From Rhodocyclaceae bacterium (GTDB taxonomy: Bacteria > Pseudomonadota > Gammaproteobacteria > Burkholderiales > Rhodocyclaceae): 64,000 nucleotides of DNA. Each line of letters opens with the position of its first letter. Position 1 is the stretch's first letter. The stretch lies in the NCBI GenBank assembly GCA_019455325.1, contig JACFMQ010000004.1:62001-126000 (forward strand). Direction: 5' to 3'. The notes below the pieces were generated by a model. It did not search any database and had not been told where the DNA came from. It saw only the letters and a program-made list of their open reading frames with translations. Of the stretch, positions 24,136 through 32,427 are shown piece by piece. The position numbers were made by a program, and so were the translations under genes.

Positions 24136-26709
24136 ATGGACGTTTCCCGCACCCGGGCCCTGCGCGGCCCCAACCTGTGGAGCCGGCACACGGCGATCGA
24201 ATGCGTCGTCGCCTGCGCCGACGCCGAACGCGACATCGCCGCCCTGCCCGGCTTCGAGGCGCGCCTGCGCGCCCGCTTCCCGGCCATCGACCTGCAGTCG
24301 CCGTCGGGCGGCCGGCCGATCTCGCTGGCGCACGTGCTGGAAGCGGCGGCGCTCGGGCTGCAGGTCAGCGTCGGCTGCGCCGTCGGCTTCAGCCTGACCC
24401 GGCAGACGGTCGAGGCCGGCACCTGGCAGGTCGTCGTCGAATACACCGAGGAGCCGGTCGGCCGGCTGGCCTTCGAGCTGGCCGAGGCGCTGATCGGCGC
24501 GGCGCTGGCCGACACGCCGTTCGACATCGACGACGCGCTCTTCCGCCTCAAGGACCTCAACGGCGACATCCGCCTCGGCCCCTCGACCGGCGCCATCGTG
24601 CAGGCCGCCGTCGACCGCGGCATCCCCTACCGCCGGCTGACCGAGGGCAGCCTCGTGCAGTTCGGCTGGGGCAGCAAGCAGCGACGCATCCAGGCCGCCG
24701 AGACCGACCTGTCGAGCGCCATCGCCGAATCCATCGCGCAGGACAAGGAGCTGACCAAGAAGCTGCTGCACGCCGCCGGCGTGCCGGTGCCGCTCGGCCG
24801 CCCGGTCGAGGATGCCGACGACGCCTGGGCCGCGGCGCAGGAGATCGGCGGGCCGGTGGTGGTCAAGCCGCAGGACGGCAACCAGGGCAAGGGCATCACG
24901 GTGAACGTGAGCAGCCGCGAGGACGTGATGGCGGCCTACGCCGCCGCGCGCGAACACCGCCGCCACGTGCTCGTCGAACGCTACCTGCCGGGGCACGACT
25001 TCCGCTTCCTGGTCGTCGGCAAGCAGCTCGCCGCCGCCGCGCGCCGCGACCCGGCGCAGGTGATCGGCGACGGCGTACACGACATCAAGGCGCTGGTCGA
25101 CCTCGTGAACGCCGACCCGCGCCGCGGCGTCGGCCACGAATCGTCGCTGACCAAGATCCGCTTCGACGACATCGCCATCGCCCATCTCGCCAAGAAGGGC
25201 TACACCTCGGAAACGGTGCCGGCGAAGGGCGAGCGCGTGACGCTCAGGAACAACGCCAACCTGTCCACCGGCGGCACCGCCACCGACGTCACCGACGAGG
25301 TGCACCCCGAGCTCGCCGCCTGCGCGGTGGCCGCGGCGCAGACCGTCGGGCTGGACATCGCCGGCATCGACGTCGTCTGCCAGACCGTGCAGGAGCCGCT
25401 GGAAGCGCAGGGCGGCGGCATCGTCGAGGTGAACGCCGCGCCCGGCCTGCGCATGCACCTGACGCCGTCGTTCGGCAAGGGCCGGCCGATCGGCGAGGCC
25501 ATCGTCGACATGATGTACGACGACGCGAACGAAGACGGCCGCATCCCCATCGTCGCCGTCACCGGCACCAACGGCAAGACCACGACCACGCGCCTGATCG
25601 CCCACCTGCTGACGGTGAGCGGCCTGCGCGTCGGCTTCACCGGCACCGACGGCGTCTACGTCGAGCGCCGCCGCATCGACACCGGCGACTGCAGCGGCCC
25701 GAAGAGCGCCAGAAACGTGCTGCTGCACCCGGACGTGGACGCCGCGGTACTCGAATGCGCGCGCGGCGGCATGCTGCGCGAGGGACTGGGCTTCGACCGG
25801 TGCGACGTGGCGGTGGTGACCAACGTCGGCGTCGGCGACCACCTCGGGCTGAATTTCGTGAACACCGTCGACGACCTCGCCGTGGTCAAGCGCGTGATCG
25901 TCGACAACGTCGCCGCGACCGGCCACGCCGTGCTCAACGCCACCGACCCGATGGTGGCGAAGATGGCCGGCCACTGCCCCGGCGCCGTGATCTTCTTCGC
26001 GCCGGACCGCAACCACCCGGTGATGTCGCGCCACCGCGCGCAGGGCAAACGCATCGTCTACGTCGATGGCGACGCCATCGTCGCCGCCCAGGGCGGCATC
26101 GAGCACCGCGTGCCGCTGGCCGCCGTGCCGCTGACGCGCAACGGCAGCATCGGCTTCCAGGTCGAAAACGCGATGGCCGCCACCGCTGCCGCCTGGGCGC
26201 TGGACATCGACTGGGAAAGCATCCGCGCCGGCCTCGGCTCCTTCGTCTCCGACGCCTCGACCGCGCCCGGCCGCTTCAACGTCTTCAACTACCGGGGCGC
26301 GACGCTGATCGCCGACTACGGCCACAACCCGGACGCCATCCAGGCGCTGGTGAAGGCCATCGAGACCATGCCGGCGAAGCGCCGCTCGGTGGTGATTTCC
26401 GCCGCCGGCGACCGCCGCGACGAAGATATCCGCCAGCAGACGCAGCTCTTGGGCGACGCCTTCGACGAAGTGATCCTCTACGAGGACGCCTGCATGCGCG
26501 GCCGCGACGAGGGCGAAACCCTCGCCCTGCTGCGCGCCGGGCTGGCCGGCGCCCGACGCACCGGCTCGGTGGACGAGATCAAGGGCGAATTCCTCGCCAT
26601 CGACACCGCGCTCGAACGGCTGGCCTCCGGCGACCTCTGCCTGATTCTGGTGGATCAGGTGGAAGAGGCGCTGGCGCACATCGGGCAGCGGGTGGCGGAG
26701 GTGCAGTAG
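24136..26709 (+). CDS. cphA: Cyanophycin synthetase
   Basis: 857 residues, the length of full CphA. It polymerises aspartate into a backbone and adds arginine to each side chain, using one ATP per bond. The ATP-grasp domain (about 215-470) has RLGPSTGAIVQAAVDRGIPYR, VVVKPQDGNQGKGITVNV and NLSTGGTATDVTDEVHPE; the Mur-ligase-like domain has an intact P-loop VTGTNGKTTTTR near 474-486 and the C-terminal lobe (LIADYGHNPDAIQALVKAIE). It follows the shorter homologue by 43 nt. Its last 130 bp recur, degraded, at 27690-27809. Confidence 0.95.
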   Translation: MDVSRTRALRGPNLWSRHTAIECVVACADAERDIAALPGFEARLRARFPAIDLQSPSGGRPISLAHVLEAAALGLQVSVGCAVGFSLTRQTVEAGTWQVVVEYTEEPVGRLAFELAEALIGAALADTPFDIDDALFRLKDLNGDIRLGPSTGAIVQAAVDRGIPYRRLTEGSLVQFGWGSKQRRIQAAETDLSSAIAESIAQDKELTKKLLHAAGVPVPLGRPVEDADDAWAAAQEIGGPVVVKPQDGNQGKGITVNVSSREDVMAAYAAAREHRRHVLVERYLPGHDFRFLVVGKQLAAAARRDPAQVIGDGVHDIKALVDLVNADPRRGVGHESSLTKIRFDDIAIAHLAKKGYTSETVPAKGERVTLRNNANLSTGGTATDVTDEVHPELAACAVAAAQTVGLDIAGIDVVCQTVQEPLEAQGGGIVEVNAAPGLRMHLTPSFGKGRPIGEAIVDMMYDDANEDGRIPIVAVTGTNGKTTTTRLIAHLLTVSGLRVGFTGTDGVYVERRRIDTGDCSGPKSARNVLLHPDVDAAVLECARGGMLREGLGFDRCDVAVVTNVGVGDHLGLNFVNTVDDLAVVKRVIVDNVAATGHAVLNATDPMVAKMAGHCPGAVIFFAPDRNHPVMSRHRAQGKRIVYVDGDAIVAAQGGIEHRVPLAAVPLTRNGSIGFQVENAMAATAAAWALDIDWESIRAGLGSFVSDASTAPGRFNVFNYRGATLIADYGHNPDAIQALVKAIETMPAKRRSVVISAAGDRRDEDIRQQTQLLGDAFDEVILYEDACMRGRDEGETLALLRAGLAGARRTGSVDEIKGEFLAIDTALERLASGDLCLILVDQVEEALAHIGQRVAEVQ
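26578..26706 (+). repeat. Direct repeat, left copy (3' end of cphA)
   Basis: The terminal 129 nt of cphA. The first 63 nt match 27690-27752 at 61 positions; the remainder matches with one 9-nt gap and scattered changes. Together the two copies bracket the rpn gene. Confidence 0.9.
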
Positions 26710-26740
26710 GCGGTTCGCGCCGCGGGCTGGGCGGCCGGGC

Positions 26741-26772
26741 GATTGATGCCAAAAGCATCGATCGGATATACT
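26741..26772 (+). promoter_or_regulatory. Predicted rpn promoter with overlapping dyad
   Basis: TTGATG (26743-26748) and TATACT (26767-26772) separated by 18 bp. The -35 hexamer lies in an imperfect dyad GATTGATGC/GCATCGATC (26741-26763), a possible operator or short hairpin after the cphA stop. Confidence 0.55.
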
Positions 26773-26801
26773 TTCGTCATTTATTTTCCCGGCCTGCCGC
26801 C

Positions 26802-27680
26802 ATGCCCCGCCCGCTGCTCGACCCGCGCAACGACTTCGTCTTCAAGCGCATCTTCGCCCGCGACCCGAAGCTGCTCGCCGACCTCATCAACGCCGTGCGC
26901 GGCGACGCCGCGCCGCCGGTCGAGGTCGTCGAAATCCTCAACCCCGGCATCGAACCGGCCGAACTCGGCGGCAAGTTCATCGTGCTCGACGTGCTCGCCC
27001 GCGACGCCAGCGGGCGCCTGTGCAACGTCGAGATGCAGATGCGCCGCCACGCCGGCTGGAACGCCCGCAGCGCCTACTACCTCGCCCGCCTCCTCGCCGG
27101 CCAGTTGAACGGCGGCGAGGACTACACACGGCTGCGGCCGGTGATCGGCATCCATCTGCTCGACTTCACCCTCTTCGACGACCCCGCCCAGGCGCACTGG
27201 TGCTTCGAACTGCGCGACCGCCGCCAGCCGCGCACCCTGCTCGGCGAAGAGCTACAATTGAACGTGCTCGAACTGCCCAAGGCCGACCGCCTGCTCGCCG
27301 CCGGCGGCAGCGTACTGGCCGACTGGGTCACCTGGTTCGAGCACTGGCAGGAGGACGAACGCATGAGCCACATCACCCACGAACCGATCCTGCAGGCGCA
27401 GGACTACCTGAGCGCCCTGTCGGCCAAGGACGAGGAACGCCGCCTGGCCTTCGTGCGCGAGCGCGCGATGCGTGACGAGAAGACCGAACTGAAGCTGGCG
27501 CGGGAGGAAGGGCTGCAGGCGGGCCTGTCCGCCATCCTCCTGCGCCAGCTCGAACGCCGCTTCGGCCCGCTGCCTGAATCCCTGCGCGAGCGCGTCGCTC
27601 GGGCCGGCGAAACAGAGTTGCTCGCATGGAGCGACCGCGTGCTGGATGCCGGCAGCCTGGACGACGTGTTCCGCGACTGA
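26802..27680 (+). CDS. Rpn-family recombination-promoting nuclease (PD-(D/E)XK)
   Basis: 292 residues. N-terminal LLDPRNDFVFKRIFARDPKLLADLINAV is the diagnostic start of the Rpn/PDDEXK_2 family. The nuclease core shows the acidic residue in KFIVLDVLARDASG and the E-x-Q motif in CNVEMQMRRH. The C-terminus has a variable charged helix region (EERRLAFVRERAMRDEKTELKLAREEG). Rpn proteins promote RecA-independent recombination and resemble transposases. Start ATG at 26802 has only a weak ribosome binding site. The gene sits between two copies of the cphA 3' end. Confidence 0.9.
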   Translation: MPRPLLDPRNDFVFKRIFARDPKLLADLINAVRGDAAPPVEVVEILNPGIEPAELGGKFIVLDVLARDASGRLCNVEMQMRRHAGWNARSAYYLARLLAGQLNGGEDYTRLRPVIGIHLLDFTLFDDPAQAHWCFELRDRRQPRTLLGEELQLNVLELPKADRLLAAGGSVLADWVTWFEHWQEDERMSHITHEPILQAQDYLSALSAKDEERRLAFVRERAMRDEKTELKLAREEGLQAGLSAILLRQLERRFGPLPESLRERVARAGETELLAWSDRVLDAGSLDDVFRD

Positions 27681-27689
27681 CGCCTCCGG

Positions 27690-27809
27690 ATCAGGGGCGA
27701 ATTCCTCGCCATCGACACTGCGCTCGAACGGCTGGCCTCCGGCGACCTCTGCCCGATCCTGGTCGACCGGCGCTGGTGCACATATGAGCAGCGGGTAGCG
27801 GAGGCACAG
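27690..27809 (+). pseudogene. Degraded duplicate of the cphA 3' end
   Basis: About 120 nt homologous to 26578-26706: 61 of the first 63 positions match, then a 9-nt deletion and several substitutions, and the terminal stop is lost. It lies 10 nt after the rpn stop and before the toxin-antitoxin operon. Not expressed as a protein in any convincing way. Confidence 0.88.
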
Positions 27810-27846
27810 CAGGCCAAACTTGAGTGCCCTCGCTTGCGATCCGTAA

Positions 27847-27864
27847 TTAGCCAGACTAGACTAA
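27847..27864 (+). promoter_or_regulatory. Inverted motif upstream of the first antitoxin gene
   Basis: TTAG-N10-CTAA, 24 nt before the antitoxin ATG in an A/T-richer stretch. A plausible operator for the Phd-type antitoxin, which usually represses its own operon. Confidence 0.4.
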
Positions 27865-27887
27865 CCACATTATTTCTGGAGAACGCG

Positions 27888-28145
27888 ATGCAGGCCGTCA
27901 ATATGTTGCAAGCCAAGTCCTCGCTGTCCCGTCTGGTCGAGGCAATCGAACAAGGGCAGGAGCGCGAGATCGTGATCGCCCGCAATGGCCGCCCCGCCGC
28001 CAGGCTCGTACCCATCGAGACCGCGCCGGCCGGCAGGCGCATCGGCGTTGCCAAGGGAAAATTCGAAGTGCCGGACAGCATCGACGCGCACAACGCCGAG
28101 GTGGCCCGCTTGTTCCTGGGGAACGATCCTGAATCTCCTGCTTGA
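27888..28145 (+). CDS. Type II antitoxin, Phd/YefM family
   Basis: 85 residues. Phd/YefM features: MLQAKSSLSRLVEAIEQGQEREIVIARNGRPAARLVPIE, then a toxin-binding tail (GKFEVPDSIDAHNAEVARLFLG). ATG at 27888 has GGAG 6 nt upstream. It should bind both the operator and the PIN toxin encoded by the overlapping downstream gene. Stop overlaps the toxin reading frame by 17 nt. Confidence 0.88.
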   Translation: MQAVNMLQAKSSLSRLVEAIEQGQEREIVIARNGRPAARLVPIETAPAGRRIGVAKGKFEVPDSIDAHNAEVARLFLGNDPESPA

Positions 28146-28515
28146 TACGCACGTCGCCCTCTGGGCGATCACCGGCAGCCCGAAGCTGCCGAAGACGGCC
28201 CGCGAGATGATCGAATCACCAAGATCGTCGATCTGGATCAGCGCCGCGACGATCTGGGAGATCGCCATCAAGCACGCGCTTGGCCGGGGCGACATGCCTG
28301 TGTCCGGGCTGGACGCCGTACGCTACTTCCGCGAGTCCGGTTATCGCTTCCTGGCGGTCGAGCCCGAGCATGCGGCGGCGGTCGAAGAACTGGCTGCGCA
28401 CCACCATGATCCTTTCGACCGCATCCTCGTGGCCCAGGCGCTCGTCGAACCGATGCGGCTGATGACCCACGATCCGCTGATGGCGCTCTACAGCGACACC
28501 ATCATCAAAATCTGA
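28129..28515 (+). CDS. PIN-domain toxin (VapC-like) with CTG start
   Basis: 128 residues if translation begins at CTG 28129, which yields the canonical PIN start NLLLDTHVALW. Conserved acidic residues are D6, E44 (ATIWEIAIK), D97 (DPFDRIL) and D115, the metal site of the endoribonuclease. No ATG, GTG or TTG exists in frame near this point; GGGGA at 28118-28122 gives 6 nt spacing to the CTG. A weak start nested in the antitoxin gene would keep toxin below antitoxin. Confidence 0.85.
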   Translation: MNLLLDTHVALWAITGSPKLPKTAREMIESPRSSIWISAATIWEIAIKHALGRGDMPVSGLDAVRYFRESGYRFLAVEPEHAAAVEELAAHHHDPFDRILVAQALVEPMRLMTHDPLMALYSDTIIKI

Positions 28516-28556
28516 TGGAGCCTTGCCCGCCCCGGCAGGAGATACCGAAAACAGCG

Positions 28557-30071
28557 CTACCGGAACCACCACAGCGGCTTCCCATACCTGAATTCGGTCA
28601 ACATGTTGGCATCGGTGATCACTTCCAGCGGGCGACCGGCCTCCACCTCGACATCGTCGCGCCGCACGAAGGGCGTATTCACCAGCCGCTCAAGCAGTTC
28701 ACGGTCGGCAGCGCGGCCAAGATCGAACAAGGGTTTCCCGTCCAGGCTCAGGCGTACCATGCGCGCCACGGCATCGGAAGCGATCCGCGCCAGATCGTGA
28801 TCGGCGGCATACACGAAATTCGACCACCGATACGCGAACGGAAACACCGCCGACGCCGTTGCCAGCGCATCCGGCGAACCGGTCGCGTTGAATGCCAATA
28901 CGCCGCCCTCCCGCAGATGCGTCCGCGCCATGCCGAGAAACTCCTGCGAGAGCAGGTTGGTCAGGTTTGCACGCCAGTGGAACGTGGTGTTCATCACGAT
29001 GAGGTCGAACGTTTCATCGGGGTTGCGCCGCAGCCAGCGTCGGCCATCGTCGATGTGGATCGTGATGCGGGGGTCGGTCAGAACCGGCGCCAGATGCGGA
29101 TAGCGTTCGATCAGGGAGAGATAGCCGGGGTTCAGCTCCACGACGTCCATCCGTTCGACCGTCGGAAACGACGACAGCACCCTGACCCAGGCGCCGGTGC
29201 TCAAGCCGATGACCAATACGCGCTTCGGTTGAGGGTGCAGTGCGGCGAGCAGATAAACGCGGTCGATACGGTTGCTGTTGACGCCGAGGTCGATATTGCT
29301 CCGTCCGTCATACACGTTGCCGCCATAGGTGATGTCACCCTTGCTCCCCCCGTCGGCCACGTGCAGGATGCCGTGGCGGTTTTCGACAATGGCCTTGATT
29401 TTCCGGAAGCCGTGGCTGCCGAACGCCGAGACGATCCGGTGATCGTGCAGGTCGACGGACAGTGCCACGACGCCCGCAACCCCGAGGACCAAAGGCACCA
29501 GGCGCGGGTTCGGCGGCAGCAGCGCGAGCACGCCCACGGCAAGCGTCGCCGTGCCCAGCAGGACGAAACACCCGCCGAGTGAAAAATGCTCCAGCAGCAC
29601 ATAACCCGCCACCAGGGCACCCAGCGTCGAGCCGGCGATATTGAGGAAATAGACCACCGAAATGGAGCGTCCGACCCTGGCGCCGGCAACGTCGGAAGCC
29701 AGATGATGGGCAACCGGAAAAGCCGTCGCCTTCAAGGCGGAAGCAAGAAAGATCAGCCCGCCCAGCCACAAGGGCAACGGTTCCAGTTCCGACAGGCTTT
29801 CCGCAAGATACGGAATCGCCAGCCCCAGCCCGCCGCCGGCCACCAGGCAAAGGCCCGCCGCGCGCGCCGGGGTCGCTGGCCACTTCAGGCAAAACCGCTT
29901 TCCCGCAGCGGCCCCGGCCGCCACACCAAGGAGAAAGGCGCCAAGAACGAAAGCGAAGGACTGGGGAATGCCCTGATAGACGAACGTCACCAGCCTCACC
30001 CAAAGTATTTCCTCGCCGAGACTCAAGAAACCGATGAATCCCGCAAGACACCAGCCGAGCGTTCGCCTCAT
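28557..30071 (-). CDS. Membrane/spermidine synthase-like methyltransferase-fold protein (C-terminal half of a split MFS-SpeE fusion)
   Basis: 504 residues. Six or seven hydrophobic helices fill residues 1-210 (LGWCLAGFIGFLSLGEEILWVRLVTF ... VALSVDL), followed by a SpeE-like Rossmann domain from about 225 (VLVIGLSTGAWVRVLSSF, RMDVVELNPGYLSLI, ITIHIDDGRRWLRR, FDLIVMNTTFHW). In many genomes this is fused to the preceding six-helix protein as one MFS/spermidine synthase polypeptide; here the start overlaps the neighbour's stop. Substrate unknown; last gene of the pilin operon. Confidence 0.82.
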   Translation of the reverse strand: MRRTLGWCLAGFIGFLSLGEEILWVRLVTFVYQGIPQSFAFVLGAFLLGVAAGAAAGKRFCLKWPATPARAAGLCLVAGGGLGLAIPYLAESLSELEPLPLWLGGLIFLASALKATAFPVAHHLASDVAGARVGRSISVVYFLNIAGSTLGALVAGYVLLEHFSLGGCFVLLGTATLAVGVLALLPPNPRLVPLVLGVAGVVALSVDLHDHRIVSAFGSHGFRKIKAIVENRHGILHVADGGSKGDITYGGNVYDGRSNIDLGVNSNRIDRVYLLAALHPQPKRVLVIGLSTGAWVRVLSSFPTVERMDVVELNPGYLSLIERYPHLAPVLTDPRITIHIDDGRRWLRRNPDETFDLIVMNTTFHWRANLTNLLSQEFLGMARTHLREGGVLAFNATGSPDALATASAVFPFAYRWSNFVYAADHDLARIASDAVARMVRLSLDGKPLFDLGRAADRELLERLVNTPFVRRDDVEVEAGRPLEVITDANMLTEFRYGKPLWWFR

Positions 30072-30682
30072 CAAGCAAAGCTCCTCAATCCCAGACCGGC
30101 CAGTACCGCCACCAGAAAGTTGATGCCGGCAGCGAGCAGAATCGCCGCATCCAGGGGAAGGTGATGAAACAGGACGAAGGCCGTGCCCAGCGCCCCCAGC
30201 GCGGCGCCGAAGGTATTGGCCGCGTAGAGGTGCCCCGTAGCCCGTCCCACGTTGCCCCAGCACCTCGCCGCATGGGCGACCAGAACGGGCAGGGTGGCGC
30301 CCATGAACAGCGCCGGCGCCAGAATGAGCAGAAAATTCGTGGCGGCGATCATCGGCAGCGGTGAAGAAACGAACACATCCCCCGTCCATTTCATCAGCCG
30401 GAAGCTCGCCACCCCGTAAAGCCCGATACCCGCTTCCAGGCCGCAGAACAAGGCCAGGGTCCGGTCCGGAAAGCGATCCGCCAGACGGCCGCCGGTCAGC
30501 GCCCCCACGCCCAGCCCGAGCAAAAAGGCGGAAACCACGATGGTGACCGATTCGAGGTCCGAGCCGAAGGCGGCAAACAGCACCCGTTGCCACGCCACCT
30601 GATAAATCAGGCCGGCAATGCCGGAAATGAAGAACAGACCGGTCAGAAATCCGATCGGGGCGGCGGCTGAAGTTTTTTGCAT
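30071..30682 (-). CDS. N-terminal membrane half of a split MFS/spermidine synthase-like system
   Basis: 203 residues with about six membrane helices, beginning GFLTGLFFISGIAGLIYQVAWQRVLFAAFG, which is the typical start of fused MFS/spermidine synthase proteins, and including LGLGVGALTGGRLADRF. It ends in LAGLGLRSFA and its TGA shares a base with the next ATG. Start chosen at MQKTSAAAP (30682), overlapping the phosphoethanolamine transferase end by 40 nt. Confidence 0.75.
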   Translation of the reverse strand: MQKTSAAAPIGFLTGLFFISGIAGLIYQVAWQRVLFAAFGSDLESVTIVVSAFLLGLGVGALTGGRLADRFPDRTLALFCGLEAGIGLYGVASFRLMKWTGDVFVSSPLPMIAATNFLLILAPALFMGATLPVLVAHAARCWGNVGRATGHLYAANTFGAALGALGTAFVLFHHLPLDAAILLAAGINFLVAVLAGLGLRSFA

Positions 30683-32424
30683 GTTTCGTCGCGCTTCGCG
30701 TCGTCGAAATCGATCTTGTTCTGGGTGATCCGCAGACGCGGACGCCACTCGGGGCTGAAGATGCTGAACGTCAGATCCTCTTCCGGGTAACGGATGCCGG
30801 CCGCGTCCAGCATGGAATGAAAGGTGTTCGTCGTCGAGATGGGCGCGCGTTCGTGCAGGCGGGCGCCGGCGACCTTCTCCGGAAACACGCGGGCATATTC
30901 CGGCGAGTGCCAGAACAGCGCCGGAACGCGAAAATCGTATTCGTTCCCTCGCCCGTGCCCGGCCTTCTCGCAGCGCCCGTCATACAGGTTCTCGCCGTGA
31001 TCGGCGATATAGAAAAGGCTCGCCACCGAACCGGTCGCCGACAGCTTTTCAATCACCGCGGAAAGGAAAAAATCCAGGTAGAGCACCGAATTGTCGTAGC
31101 TGTTGACGAACATATCCTTCTGCTCCGGCTTGTGCAGGCTGGCGCCCTTCACCCCTGTCAACGACGGCAGAAACTTGTCGAAGGCAGCCGGATGGCGATC
31201 CGCGTAATTGAAATGCCCGCCCAGGGTGTGCAGCACGATCAACACCTTGTCCTCGGCGCGTTGCAGCACTTCGCCGAGCGGCGCCAGCAAGACCTCATCG
31301 AAGACCCCCGACTGCTTGTAGTCGAGGTGATTGAGAAACCTGCTTTCATGGGCCTCCTGCGCATGCAGGGCAATCGAACTGTCGTGCGGACCCAGGGGGC
31401 TCTGGGTCGAAAACCAGTAAGTCCGGAATCCCGCCTCCCTGAACGCAGCCACCAGCGAAGTTTCCGCAAAAAACTGGTTGTTATCGAGCGCCGATTTCCG
31501 GGTCAGGATCAGGGGAACCGCCATTCGCGTCCACGCCCACGGCGAAAACGCATCGCGAAAACTGACGACCCCCTCCGTCCTGCTCAACAAGGGGGTGGTC
31601 GGGCGATCGTAACCATTCAGTTGCCAATGGTCGGGACGCCCGGTCTCTCCAATCACCAGTACGTACACCTGGCGCTCGGCAATCGGCGCCTGCACCGCCG
31701 CGAAGCGAAAGTCGGCCACGATGTCGCGCGCTTCCCGCAGGGCGCGGCGCTGGTCGAGGTACATCAGCAGCCGCCCGGGAATGCCCGTCGGATAGACGTC
31801 CAGCAGATAGTCGAAAACCTCCGGCCTGTGCGCCTGGGCGAGCCGGTCTCCGACCGACGGCGGCGCCGCATCCGCCTTCGGCACCGCCAGACTGGGCACC
31901 GGCCCGTGCCATTTCGCCATCTCCGGCACCCCGAGCGCGAGTAGCCCGGCAGCCAGCACCCACCAACGGGAACGCGAGCGCCAGAGCAGCCGATGCCGAA
32001 AAGCGCGGCGGATGGCGAAGCCGGCAAGCAGCAGCGCACAAATCGCCAGCGCGGCCAGCGGCAGGATCAGCCCGGCAAGGAAACCGCTGGCCTCGGCAAT
32101 ATCGGAATCGGCGATGATCCCGAACAACTGCGGATCGCTCACCTTGTCGAAATCGGCGATGTAAAAAAACTCGAAGGGCGCAAGGATCGCCCAGGGGGCG
32201 AGGAGCAGGCAGCCGACCCACAGGCGGGAAGAAAGCGACAGCAACAGCACGACCGAAGCCAGCGAGGGCAACAGAATCGACTCCGCATACGACGCCCGGA
32301 GCGCATCGCCGGACAGCCAGGCCAGATTCGGCGAAGCGGCCGCCGCCGCCAGGGCGGCGACGAGCAGCGTATCGACCCGCTGCCGCCGGCTACCGAAGCC
32401 CTCGTCTTGGCCCATGCGCGACAC
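30643..32424 (-). CDS. Phosphoethanolamine transferase-like sulfatase-fold protein
   Basis: 593 residues: five membrane helices in the first 180 residues, then a periplasmic alkaline-phosphatase/sulfatase domain. The nucleophile threonine is in VLVIGETGRPDHWQLNGYDRPTTPLL, and other metal-site pieces are LHTLGGHFNYADRHP, DHGENLYDG and AGHGRGNEYDF. EptA/CptA-type enzymes add phosphoethanolamine to lipid A, core sugars or, in Neisseria, pilin. GHFN replaces the more usual GSHGP. Being in a pilin operon, pilin or partner modification is an inference worth testing. ATG 32415 is an alternative start. Confidence 0.85.
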   Translation of the reverse strand: MSRMGQDEGFGSRRQRVDTLLVAALAAAAASPNLAWLSGDALRASYAESILLPSLASVVLLLSLSSRLWVGCLLLAPWAILAPFEFFYIADFDKVSDPQLFGIIADSDIAEASGFLAGLILPLAALAICALLLAGFAIRRAFRHRLLWRSRSRWWVLAAGLLALGVPEMAKWHGPVPSLAVPKADAAPPSVGDRLAQAHRPEVFDYLLDVYPTGIPGRLLMYLDQRRALREARDIVADFRFAAVQAPIAERQVYVLVIGETGRPDHWQLNGYDRPTTPLLSRTEGVVSFRDAFSPWAWTRMAVPLILTRKSALDNNQFFAETSLVAAFREAGFRTYWFSTQSPLGPHDSSIALHAQEAHESRFLNHLDYKQSGVFDEVLLAPLGEVLQRAEDKVLIVLHTLGGHFNYADRHPAAFDKFLPSLTGVKGASLHKPEQKDMFVNSYDNSVLYLDFFLSAVIEKLSATGSVASLFYIADHGENLYDGRCEKAGHGRGNEYDFRVPALFWHSPEYARVFPEKVAGARLHERAPISTTNTFHSMLDAAGIRYPEEDLTFSIFSPEWRPRLRITQNKIDFDDAKRDETCKKLQPPPRSDF

Positions 32425-32427
32425 CGT

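Noticed and set aside
30071-30682. Split MFS/spermidine synthase as a sequencing frameshift
   Set aside because: The two ORFs meet at a clean TGATG junction like other coupled genes in this operon; a single-base error cannot be excluded but is not needed.
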